In this document: positions 35,224-43,521 of the stretch, in pieces
Layout of the letters: each line of letters starts with the position of its first letter
Numbering within the stretch: position 1 is the stretch's first letter
Source of the DNA: Bacteroidales bacterium UBA5197
Lineage (GTDB): Bacteria; Bacteroidota; Bacteroidia; Bacteroidales; Lentimicrobiaceae
Reading direction: 5' to 3'
DNA length: 64,000 nucleotides
NCBI GenBank assembly: GCA_002412885.1
Contig: DHVX01000038.1
Span: 1 to 64,000, forward strand
Notes under the pieces: model-generated
The model's input: only the letters and a program-made list of their open reading frames with translations
Databases searched by the model: none
Told to the model about the DNA's origin: nothing
Program-made: the position numbers and the translations under genes

Positions 35224-36034
35224 ATTAAAACAGTTGTTTAATGGTTTGCAGACACAAATGTCTGCACAACTCAACACGGACAGAGAATTTATTAATCACC
35301 CAGGTTCAAAAGGCGATGCATTAGAAAATGCGTGGATTGAATGGTTGCGAAAATATTTACCGAACCGATATTGTGTTGATAAAGCCATTGTTATTGACCA
35401 CGAGGGCAATACAAGCCACCAAATGGACATTGTTATTTATGATAATTGGTTTACTCCATTTATTTTTAATCAAAATGGATTTTACTATATACCTGCCGAA
35501 GGAGTGTATGCAGTCTTTGAAGTAAAACCTGATATCCGAGGAAATGTAGGAGATAAAAACTACATTGAATATGCAGGTGAAAAAGTTGAAAGTGTAAGAA
35601 TACTGAAAAGAGAAGCTGCAAGTTTTATAAATGGTGGAAAAAAGTTCGACCCTCGCCCATTAACTAAAATTGTCGGGGGAATTTTATGCAGTACCAATTC
35701 ATATACACGAGAGAACAATGACACTATAGAAAAACATTTGAAGTCGTTAAAAGATTTGAGAAGTATTGATTTAGGGTGTATTGCTGATTATGGAAGTTTT
35801 TACGTTGACTATAATCCCAACGAAGAAATTACTGTTATTGGACAAGAGGCTTATTTGAATTTTTACTCTAACCGAATATTCAACAAAATTAAGTTCAGTA
35901 ATGCCGACCATTCTTTTGTAACATTCTTTATGCAATTAACTAGATATCTGCAACAAGCAATTGGAACTATACCTGCAATTAACTTAAATGCCTACCTGAA
36001 AAATATAGGTGAAGAAGTTGATGAACAGATATAA
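35210..36034 (+). CDS. DUF6602-like, PD-(D/E)XK nuclease-type protein; candidate CBASS effector
   Basis: A 274-residue protein in the position usually taken by the CBASS effector. Residues 25-105 look like a PD-(D/E)XK nuclease core: GSKGDALENAWIEWLRKYLP (helix with Glu), HQMDIVIYDNW (Asp) and GVYAVFEVKPDI (Glu-x-Lys). The remainder has no known domain; a ligand-binding part could lie after residue 150. No SAVED, TIR, patatin or transmembrane effector domain is seen. I chose ATG 35210 over the frame start at 35180 since it overlaps cap3 by 14 bp. Effector role is inferred from place and motif. Confidence 0.65.
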   Translation: MSKVELKQLFNGLQTQMSAQLNTDREFINHPGSKGDALENAWIEWLRKYLPNRYCVDKAIVIDHEGNTSHQMDIVIYDNWFTPFIFNQNGFYYIPAEGVYAVFEVKPDIRGNVGDKNYIEYAGEKVESVRILKREAASFINGGKKFDPRPLTKIVGGILCSTNSYTRENNDTIEKHLKSLKDLRSIDLGCIADYGSFYVDYNPNEEITVIGQEAYLNFYSNRIFNKIKFSNADHSFVTFFMQLTRYLQQAIGTIPAINLNAYLKNIGEEVDEQI

Positions 36035-37042
36035 TAACTCTCAACCTTATAACGGAATAATCATCTATTCCGGCAAAAGTAGCACTCTTTCTGATGCATA
36101 ATAAGAAAACCAACTCAAATATAAGTCTTATTAATCTAATGGTGGAGGATTTTTTCTAATTTTTTCTTGTATTCTTAACCATAAACCATAATGAAGAATG
36201 ATTAATTTTAAGGTATTCCTTCGCTTTTCTTCTGACCTCATTACAAACTGCGCAAACCTTCATAATCTTTAAGTATATAGGTTATTAATAATTTCGGTTT
36301 AATAGTGAGGGTGCTGCGTTCTTCAACACATTTTCAAAAATAGTAATTAATATAGAAACTATTGCAAAAGGGTCTTTATTCCTTCCATGGTATTGCATAC
36401 ACAAGATATAGAAATATGATTATCTATCCCAACATAATTTTTAATACCCAAATTCCCGCTTTTAACCATCTTGATGCGCATTTTTTATGAAAACAGGTCC
36501 TGAAATTGAAATCTTTCTATTTTTTAAAATCTTACCGTAAACTCAATCTTTAAAAAACTGAATTTCAACACAGAAATTTAGCCTTACCGTAAACTTAGCG
36601 TAAACATTTTGCATGTTTTATATGCAAAAATATTGGGTGTTTTTATGTAATTATAATGTATAGCATTGTTAAACAGCATTTTATAAATAGCAATTTGAAA
36701 ACAATTCAGTTAACTATGTTGCAATTCTGATTGGAAGATTGATTTTTGGGCTTTTGGTCTCATTTTGAATAATTATCCCTGACCAACATAATACGATAAA
36801 CTCAAGCACTCCCTGCCTCAATCACCATTAGCCAGGCTGTGTAATTTTTTCACAGAAAACATTCCTGCTAATATGTTTTTCCGTCTTCGAAGGCAATTTT
36901 CAAATTTAATTTTCGATTATTCATCCAATCTATAGCGCTATCTTAAACCAATATTAGTAGATTTGTAACTTCAGAAATAATACTATTTACCTATTTGAAG
37001 AGATCATTCCTGACTCAGCGAGAAACGAACTAACCCTATAGA
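36035..37042. other. 1-kb AT-rich gap with hairpin and direct repeats
   Basis: No gene is supported. At 36053-36072 there is a perfect 7-bp hairpin (CGGAATA atcatc TATTCCG) that may close the CBASS transcript, without a T-run. CTTACCGTAAACT occurs twice, 36531-36543 and 36583-36595, and TTAGCGTAAAC follows at 36595-36605. TAGATTTG at 36958-36965 is a weak -7 candidate for hsdM. The remainder looks like decayed, low-complexity DNA. Confidence 0.55.
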
Positions 37043-38524
37043 ATGAATGTTTTAAAAATAACACAATCTCAGCTTGAACAATACCTTTCAAAGGCTGCCT
37101 GGATTTTAAAGGGGCCCGTTGATGCTTCTGATTTTAAAGTCTATATCTTTCCTCTTTTGTTCTTCAAAAGAATTTCAGATGTGTATGATGAGGAATTCAG
37201 GTCTGCATTGGAAGAATCGGGTGGTGATACTGAATATGCCAGGTTGCCTGAGTTTCACCGTTTCATTATTCCAACAGCTTGTCATTGGCAAGATGTCAGA
37301 GAAACAACAACCAATGTTGGGTTGGCCATAGAAAATGCACTCAGGGGAATCGAACAGGCCAATCAGCAATTCCTGTATGGAATTTTTGGAGATGCCCAGT
37401 GGAGCAATAAAAATAAACTCTCCGATCGTCTGCTAATCGATTTAATTGAGCATTTTTCGCAATACGATCTTTGTAACAGTAAGGTTGACTCTGATTTGCT
37501 TGGAAATTCCTATGAGTACCTTATCAAGCACTTTGCTGATTTAACCAATAAAAAAGCAGGTGAATTTTATACTCCCCGTTCTGTTGTGCACCTGCTTGGT
37601 TTGATCCTCGATCCACATGAAGGTGAAACCATTTACGACCCTGCATGTGGCACAGGCGGAATGCTTTTGGAGTGTGTCCATCACCTGAAAGAGAACAATG
37701 AAGACTTCAGGACACTGCTGTTGTTCGGACAGGAGAAAAACCTGACCTCCAGTTCCATTGCCCGTATGAATATGTTTTTGCACGGAATTGAAGATTTTCA
37801 GATATTCCGGGGTGACACACTTCGAAATCCTGCATTTTTTGAAGCCGATGGATTAAGAACCTTTGATTGTGTAATTGCCAATCCACCTTTCTCTCTTCAG
37901 GATTGGGGTGCTGAAAACTGGGCCAAAGATCCTTATGGAAGGAACATCGCCGGAGTACCGCCGCAAAGCAATGGCGATATGGCCTGGGTGCAGCATATGA
38001 TTAAATCCATGAACAGCACCGGCCGTATGACCGTTGTATTGCCGCATGGCGCATTATTCCGGAAAGGGGCTGAAGGTCGTATTCGTGAAGAACTGCTGAA
38101 ACAGGACTTGCTGGAAGCAGTTATCGGTCTTGGTCCCAATATTTTTTACGGCACCCAGTTGGCAGCTTGTGTCATGGTGTTTAAGCAGAACAAAGAAGTA
38201 AATAAAAAAGGGAAAATACTTTTTATTGATGCCTCAAATCAGGTTCGCATTGGAAGGGCACAGAATTTCCTGGAGCCAGCGCATGTTCAGCAAATCTATA
38301 AATGGTATCAGGATTATCAGGGTATTGAAAACTATGTGAAGGTCTCAACATTAGCCGAGATAAAAGAGAACGATTTCAACCTGAATATTCCGCTTTATGT
38401 GGAGAAGGTAATTGAAGACAATTTGCCTTCGGTTGAAGAAGCATTGGCTGAATTGAAAATTGCATGGGAGGAAAGTTTGATAGCGGAAGCAAAGTTTAAA
38501 TCAGTTTTAAAAGGCTTTATTTAA
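37043..38524 (+). CDS. hsdM: type I restriction-modification DNA methyltransferase subunit, first copy
   Basis: A 493-residue N6-adenine methyltransferase. An N-terminal helical HsdM domain (FKVYIFPLLFFKRISDVYDE) is followed by the SAM-binding motif I, YDPACGTGGMLLE near residue 200, and the catalytic NPPF in VIANPPFSLQDWG near 280. Length and motifs are complete. The next gene is not hsdS but a membrane-anchored coiled-coil protein, then a second hsdM. Codon use is richer in G/C than the cargo genes around it, and similar to hsdR, so hsdM1 and hsdR may be the older pair. Confidence 0.93.
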   Translation: MNVLKITQSQLEQYLSKAAWILKGPVDASDFKVYIFPLLFFKRISDVYDEEFRSALEESGGDTEYARLPEFHRFIIPTACHWQDVRETTTNVGLAIENALRGIEQANQQFLYGIFGDAQWSNKNKLSDRLLIDLIEHFSQYDLCNSKVDSDLLGNSYEYLIKHFADLTNKKAGEFYTPRSVVHLLGLILDPHEGETIYDPACGTGGMLLECVHHLKENNEDFRTLLLFGQEKNLTSSSIARMNMFLHGIEDFQIFRGDTLRNPAFFEADGLRTFDCVIANPPFSLQDWGAENWAKDPYGRNIAGVPPQSNGDMAWVQHMIKSMNSTGRMTVVLPHGALFRKGAEGRIREELLKQDLLEAVIGLGPNIFYGTQLAACVMVFKQNKEVNKKGKILFIDASNQVRIGRAQNFLEPAHVQQIYKWYQDYQGIENYVKVSTLAEIKENDFNLNIPLYVEKVIEDNLPSVEEALAELKIAWEESLIAEAKFKSVLKGFI

Positions 38525-38624
38525 TAATGCGAAACACTGAGACTTTTCCATGAATAAAAGCAAAATAGAATTTAATCCAAATTGACTCGGAAGAATAATC
38601 TAGATCAATCTTTAAAACATAAAA

Positions 38625-39452
38625 ATGAAAGACACATTATCTCTAATTTTGTCAACATCAAATGACACCTTGGTTTTTGCGATCAAAAATGCAGCAAATA
38701 TTGATCCTTATGCGCAATCAAATTTTCTATATTCTAAAGAGTTTTGGGTTGCAATTTTTGGACTATTAGGTGTTTTGGTTGGCGCAATTGGGAGTTGGTA
38801 TTTTAAATCAAAAGAAATTAATACCAAATTAAGTGAGGTGAAAATTTTACAAGAAAACTTACTTCTACAAAGCAAATTATTTGAAGAAACGAAAACAAAT
38901 AATGAAAATCAAATGAAAGCCGAACTTGTGCGATTAAATGATTTACGCAATCAGTACGAACTTAGTCTCAAGAAATTTGACTTTGAACATTTAAAGTCTG
39001 TGCTTGAATTTGCCGGAGATAAAGATGAAAAAGCGAAAATGATGAGAGATTTTGCAAACATCCTCGAAAAAATACATCTATATATACCTGATTATGTCAA
39101 TGACTTTGATGAAGCAAAAGAATACACAGTAAATCATATTTATCTTAAGCTTAGTTTAATTGAATCCGAAATTATTAATCTTTTAAATGAAAATCCACAT
39201 GTTTTTACAAGTATACATGGTGACTTCAAATCAGTATCAACTGAGGCTAATTACCTTAAAAGGCAGTCAATAGAATTTCAATCTTTTAATGAAAATATCA
39301 CTGATGAACAAATCATAGATAGATTTTCTGATAGTTTGTATAATCTCTACCAAGACTTAATAGGCCTGATGGATAAAATGAAAGAAGAGTTTTCGGATTT
39401 AGATATGATAAAAAAGCAATTTATTAAATCGCAAATTGCAAAAAGCAAATGA
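38625..39452 (+). CDS. membrane-anchored coiled-coil protein in the RM locus
   Basis: A 275-residue protein with one transmembrane segment, about 39-60 (FWVAIFGLLGVLVGAIGSWYF), followed by a long coiled coil (about 62-125) and a helical C-terminal domain. The N-terminal 38 residues would be outside the cytoplasm. No family recognised. The gene is AT-rich and sits between the two hsdM copies, its stop overlapping the second hsdM start in ATGA. It could be a separate defence or regulatory factor; its role is unknown. Confidence 0.75.
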   Translation: MKDTLSLILSTSNDTLVFAIKNAANIDPYAQSNFLYSKEFWVAIFGLLGVLVGAIGSWYFKSKEINTKLSEVKILQENLLLQSKLFEETKTNNENQMKAELVRLNDLRNQYELSLKKFDFEHLKSVLEFAGDKDEKAKMMRDFANILEKIHLYIPDYVNDFDEAKEYTVNHIYLKLSLIESEIINLLNENPHVFTSIHGDFKSVSTEANYLKRQSIEFQSFNENITDEQIIDRFSDSLYNLYQDLIGLMDKMKEEFSDLDMIKKQFIKSQIAKSK

Positions 39453-40906
39453 ACCAACAACTCTTAGAAAAATACCTCTGGGGAGCGGCTACTGCTTTAC
39501 GTGGTACAATTGATGCCGGAGATTACAAACAATATATATTCCCTCTGCTCTTTTTTAAGCGCATCTGCGATGTGTATGACGAAGAATTTGAAACAGCGTT
39601 GGCCGAAAGTGAGAACGATCTTGAATATGCTTCTTTTGCCGAAAACCACCATTTTCAGATTCCGGCTGGAGCACATTGGAGGGATGTGCGTGCAACGACC
39701 ATCAATGTTGGAATGGCCTTACAGGATGCCATGCGTGGCATTGAAAAAGCCAACCCGGAAACCTTATTCGGTATTTTTGGGGATGCCAGTTGGACCAATA
39801 AGGACCGGCTTTCAGATGAAATACTGAACAATCTGATTGAGCATTTCTCACAATATAAACTCAACCTGGCCACCGTGCCCGACGATCAGTTGGGGAACGC
39901 CTACGAATACCTGATTAAGGAATTTGCCGACGACAGCGGACATACAGCAGCCGAATTTTACACCAACCGCACGGTGGTAAAATTGATGACACTGATTATG
40001 GACCCGCAACCCGGCGAAAGTGTGTACGACCCTACCTGCGGTTCTGGTGGTTTGTTGTTGAATTGCGCCCTGCATTTAAAGGAAGAAGGCAAAGAGTACC
40101 GCACCCTGAAACTGTACGGGCAGGAAATCAACCTTCTTACTTCTGCCATGGCCCGCATGAATATGTTTATGCACGGCATTGAGGAGTTCAGTATTGTACG
40201 TGGCGACACCCTTGCTCAACCTGCTTTTATTGAAAACGACGAACTCAAAAAGTTCAATGTGATTTTGGCCAATCCGCCTTACTCCATCAAAGCCTGGGAC
40301 CGCAAAAGCTTTGTAAAAGACCCTTACGGACGGAATATCTGGGGAACACCGCCTCAGGGATGCGCCGATTACGCTTTTCAGCAACACATTTATAAAAGTT
40401 TAAACGAGAAAAACGGAAGATTTGCAATTCTTTGGCCTCATGGAATTTTGTTCAGGGATATGGAAGCAGAAATGAGACGAAAAATGATTGAGACCGATCA
40501 TATTGAAGCCGTAATTGGTTTAGGGGCAAATTTATTTTACAACTCACCAATGGAAGCAATGATTTTAGTAGGGAACACGAATAAACCCAAAGATAGAAAA
40601 GGGAAAATATTGTTTGTGAATGGGAAAGATGATGTTGTTGAAAATAAGGGACAAGCATATCTAAAATCAACGCATATCAATAAATTGTACCAGGCTTTTA
40701 AGGACTTTATTGATATTCCGCATTACGCAAAGGTTGCGGGAATTGAAGAAATCATGTCTTTTGATGGTAATTTAAATATCAATTTCTATGTGAAACGTGA
40801 AAATACCAAAAACTCTGTCACTTTTACTTATGCTTTAAACCAATGGTATAATGATGGGATTGAATTAAAGAAATCGATGCAAAACCTTTTTGAAATACTC
40901 AGGTAA
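39449..40906 (+). CDS. hsdM: type I restriction-modification DNA methyltransferase subunit, second copy
   Basis: A 485-residue HsdM with motif I YDPTCGSGGLLLN near residue 190, catalytic NPPY in VILANPPYSIKAWD near 277, and the same N-terminal plan (YKQYIFPLLFFKRICDVYDE). It is clearly paralogous to the copy at 37043 but differs throughout, so it is not a recent duplicate. Its 3' third, from about 40385, is more AT-rich than the first two thirds, as if joined from two sources. hsdS follows after 1 bp, so this is the natural partner of the specificity subunit. Confidence 0.93.
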   Translation: MNQQLLEKYLWGAATALRGTIDAGDYKQYIFPLLFFKRICDVYDEEFETALAESENDLEYASFAENHHFQIPAGAHWRDVRATTINVGMALQDAMRGIEKANPETLFGIFGDASWTNKDRLSDEILNNLIEHFSQYKLNLATVPDDQLGNAYEYLIKEFADDSGHTAAEFYTNRTVVKLMTLIMDPQPGESVYDPTCGSGGLLLNCALHLKEEGKEYRTLKLYGQEINLLTSAMARMNMFMHGIEEFSIVRGDTLAQPAFIENDELKKFNVILANPPYSIKAWDRKSFVKDPYGRNIWGTPPQGCADYAFQQHIYKSLNEKNGRFAILWPHGILFRDMEAEMRRKMIETDHIEAVIGLGANLFYNSPMEAMILVGNTNKPKDRKGKILFVNGKDDVVENKGQAYLKSTHINKLYQAFKDFIDIPHYAKVAGIEEIMSFDGNLNINFYVKRENTKNSVTFTYALNQWYNDGIELKKSMQNLFEILR

Positions 40907-40907
40907 A

Positions 40908-42050
40908 ATGGAAAATACTCTTAATATAGCTATTGAAGAACTTAAACTAAACCGTAGCAATTGGAAACTGGTAAAATTTGGAGACATTGCTATTCAACAA
41001 AAGCAATCGGTTGATCGAGATTATACAGAACTGACAAAGTATGTGAAAGGTGAACACATGGGTTCTGAAGATCTTCATTTGAGAGAATGGGGTGAATTGA
41101 CAGATGAATATTTAGGCCCTGCTTTTATTCGCAAATTTGAAGCTGGAGACATATTGTATGGTTCGAGACGTACCTATTTAAGAAAGGTTGTCATAGCACC
41201 TTTTGAGGGAATTACTTCAAATACTACCTTTGTTATTAAGGCAAACGAGAAAAAGATCGATAAAAGACTTTTACCTTTCATTATGCTTTCCGAAGGATTT
41301 GCAATAAATTCAATCAAAAACTCAAAAGGGTCAGTAAATCCATACATTAATTGGAAGGACATCTCCAATTACGAATTCCCCCTTCCTCCCAAAGACCAAC
41401 AAGCCCAACTGGCTGAACTGCTTTGGGCGATGGATGAGGTGATTGAAAAGGAGATGGAGGTGTTGGAGATTTTAAAATCATCATCTCAGATATTTTTCGA
41501 AAATGCAGTTGAAAATATTGATGGCAAGCTTATTCCTCTTTCGAGAATTCTAATTCCCAAAAACTCTAAAAGCCATGTGCCTCATGAAAGAAAAAAGTAT
41601 ATTGGGCTTGAACATATTGAATCTGGGAATTTAGAATGCATTTCATTTTCTGATACTAGTGAAGTTCTTGCGCAATGCAATATTATAGAACCGAGGGACC
41701 TTTGTTATAGTAAACTAAGGCCTTATTTAGATAAAGCATTTATTGCAAATTTTGAAGCTATATCAACAACAGAGTTATTAATTTATGATACCCATAAAGC
41801 ATCTAAAGAATATGTGCTATTTCACTTGCATAGTAGACCCTTTTTGCATTTTGTTACTGGAAAAGCATTTGGAACCAAAATGCCTAGAGTTAGTCATAAA
41901 ATAATTGGTGAATTTGAAATTAAAGTTCCTGAAGATGAGTCTATCATTATTAGCAAAATGTCATTATTTGTTAGTAGTCAGAAATTGATAAAATCGAAAA
42001 TAGCCAGCTCTAAGGCCTTGCAAAAGAGTTTAATCAACCAAATATTTTAA
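40908..42050 (+). CDS. hsdS: type I restriction-modification specificity subunit
   Basis: A 380-residue HsdS with two target-recognition domains, each followed by a conserved helical spacer: first TRD about 15-170 (NWKLVKFGDIAIQQKQ; INWKDISNYEFPLPPKDQQA ends it), first spacer about 165-205, second TRD about 210-340, second spacer at the end with SKALQKSLINQIF. Each TRD reads one half of a bipartite DNA target. An ATG at 40890, inside hsdM, gives a 6-residue longer form; 40908, right after the hsdM stop, is preferred. The last 23 bases recur at 43487-43509. Confidence 0.92.
   Translation: MENTLNIAIEELKLNRSNWKLVKFGDIAIQQKQSVDRDYTELTKYVKGEHMGSEDLHLREWGELTDEYLGPAFIRKFEAGDILYGSRRTYLRKVVIAPFEGITSNTTFVIKANEKKIDKRLLPFIMLSEGFAINSIKNSKGSVNPYINWKDISNYEFPLPPKDQQAQLAELLWAMDEVIEKEMEVLEILKSSSQIFFENAVENIDGKLIPLSRILIPKNSKSHVPHERKKYIGLEHIESGNLECISFSDTSEVLAQCNIIEPRDLCYSKLRPYLDKAFIANFEAISTTELLIYDTHKASKEYVLFHLHSRPFLHFVTGKAFGTKMPRVSHKIIGEFEIKVPEDESIIISKMSLFVSSQKLIKSKIASSKALQKSLINQIF
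42025..42047 (+). repeat. hsdS 3'-end repeat, copy 1
   Basis: AGAGTTTAATCAA-C-CAAATATTT at the end of hsdS matches 43487-43509 at 22 of 23 bases. In both places it encodes the last residues of the protein (SLINQIF versus SLIKQIF). The 1.46 kb between them contains two genes, which may have been inserted by recombination at this repeat. Confidence 0.7.
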
Positions 42051-42074
42051 GATTTGGAACTAAAGTACTCAACA

Positions 42075-42437
42075 ATGGAAACGAAATCTGAAATTATACA
42101 ATACATCAACAAAACTTATGGCGTTCGTTTGAGCAAGGCCAATACTTCATTTTCGAAAATAAACAATAGGAAAAGTGTATGGTGGACGAATGTTCCACTC
42201 CATAAGTTCAACGACACGGTTCATTTGCTTTTTAAGGGAGCCGAAGAGATCATCTGGATTGTTTTGCCGATTGGTTTTGTAACCAACCTCCCGGAGAAGT
42301 TCAGAATCCGGAAAGATAAAAATGCAGTTGATATTGAAGTCTGGGCCGAAAAGGATGAAAGGTATATGATTGATGTAAAGTCAGGAGGAACAAGGTTTAA
42401 TTTTAAGCCTTATATCAGAGAAACTATTGCCAGGTAA
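42075..42437 (+). CDS. hypothetical protein, 120 residues
   Basis: A protein starting METKSEIIQYINKTYGVRLS, with KINNRKSVWWTNVPLHKF near 30-50 and DIEVWAEKDERYMIDVK toward the end. A TTG at 42054 would add seven residues; the ATG is preferred. The ending, MIDVKSGGTRFNF, and the acidic and lysine spacing vaguely recall nuclease-fold strands, but no family is claimed. It lies between hsdS and a probable nuclease gene, which starts 25 bp later. Confidence 0.65.
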   Translation: METKSEIIQYINKTYGVRLSKANTSFSKINNRKSVWWTNVPLHKFNDTVHLLFKGAEEIIWIVLPIGFVTNLPEKFRIRKDKNAVDIEVWAEKDERYMIDVKSGGTRFNFKPYIRETIAR

Positions 42438-42462
42438 CTTAATCAATCTGATATTGTGAAGC

Positions 42463-43521
42463 ATGATACTCTTTTTCGATAAAATACGAACCGATTTAAC
42501 ATATGCCAGGCCAAATGAGCGCAGTTACTCCTTTTTAAACCGGAGTGGGTTGGAGGAATCTGGTTTGGTGAGGGAAAAATTGAATTCATGGTTTGGGCAT
42601 TATCCGGAACCAGGGCATAACGAGCTTAAAAAACGGATGCAAAGCAAAGAACATTTTTCAGATGCTTTTTTTGAGCTATACATGCATGAGTTTTTCTATG
42701 ACAAGGGATTTCAGCTTTCGGTTCATCCGAAATTAGTGGGCTCTGACAAGCACCCTGATTATTTTGTTGAGAAGGGAAAGGAACTAAATTTCTACCTGGA
42801 AGCGAAAGTAGTAAACGATGAATCCGATGAAGAACGCATTTACAAAGAAAAGCAGGAAAAGATAGCAGATGAAATTAATAAACTGACAAACTTTCCTTTT
42901 TGGATTTCCATTCAACATTTAAAAATAAAAAATGACAGTTCTTTCAGCGTTAAACCACTAATAAACAAGATTCAGGAAGCTGTAGAGCCATATGACTATT
43001 TAAAAATGAAAGAACAGTCAATAATAGAGTCCTTATCCTTTGAAGACGAAAACTTTCAACTAGAGTTGGCTATCTGGCCTCGTGTCTCATCCCGCATTGA
43101 AGGAATAAATCCGGCAGTTGGCGTATATGACTATTTTGATGCTATATTTGTAAATATAAGTGAAGCAATGTCAAAGGCCATCGAAGTAAAAGCCAAAAAG
43201 TATGGAAAACAAAAATTCCCGTTTGTTATTGCGCTGAATTGTAAAAGCCCGTATCATTTTACATTCTTTGATTTGGAGCAGTTAATAGGTAAGGATATCA
43301 AACACACAAGAAGTAACAAACCAATGAGCGAGATAGACAAAGAGCTTCCCAACAAAAGCATTTTCTCCAATCATTTTATGGATCAGGTTGCGGCATTATT
43401 CATAACTTGGGTAACGCCCTACCATCAGGAAGATGAACAATGGTATTGGTGTGAGAATCCGAATTTTAATGACAAGAATTTTCAAGAGAGTTTAATCAAA
43501 CAAATATTTAGGGTATGTTAG
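42463..43521 (+). CDS. probable PD-(D/E)XK nuclease-fold protein
   Basis: A 352-residue protein. Between about 60 and 125 lies FSDAFFELYMHEFFYDKGF, HPKLVGSDKHPDYFVEKGK and ELNFYLEAKVV: a Glu-containing helix, PD, and ExK, the arrangement of PD-(D/E)XK enzymes. The rest is helical with LAIWPRVSSRIEGINPAVGVYDYFDAIFVN, split in the middle of the protein, as in some restriction-like proteins. The last residues, FQESLIKQIFRVC, copy the end of HsdS. Its 3' end overlaps the ATPase start by 7 bp. Confidence 0.65.
   Translation: MILFFDKIRTDLTYARPNERSYSFLNRSGLEESGLVREKLNSWFGHYPEPGHNELKKRMQSKEHFSDAFFELYMHEFFYDKGFQLSVHPKLVGSDKHPDYFVEKGKELNFYLEAKVVNDESDEERIYKEKQEKIADEINKLTNFPFWISIQHLKIKNDSSFSVKPLINKIQEAVEPYDYLKMKEQSIIESLSFEDENFQLELAIWPRVSSRIEGINPAVGVYDYFDAIFVNISEAMSKAIEVKAKKYGKQKFPFVIALNCKSPYHFTFFDLEQLIGKDIKHTRSNKPMSEIDKELPNKSIFSNHFMDQVAALFITWVTPYHQEDEQWYWCENPNFNDKNFQESLIKQIFRVC
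43487..43509 (+). repeat. hsdS 3'-end repeat, copy 2
   Basis: The second copy of the 23-bp sequence ending hsdS, one base different, here at the very end of the nuclease-like gene. Confidence 0.7.

Noticed and set aside
36531..36605. CRISPR-like direct repeats
   Set aside because: Only two full copies and one part copy of a 13-bp motif, uneven spacing, no cas gene.
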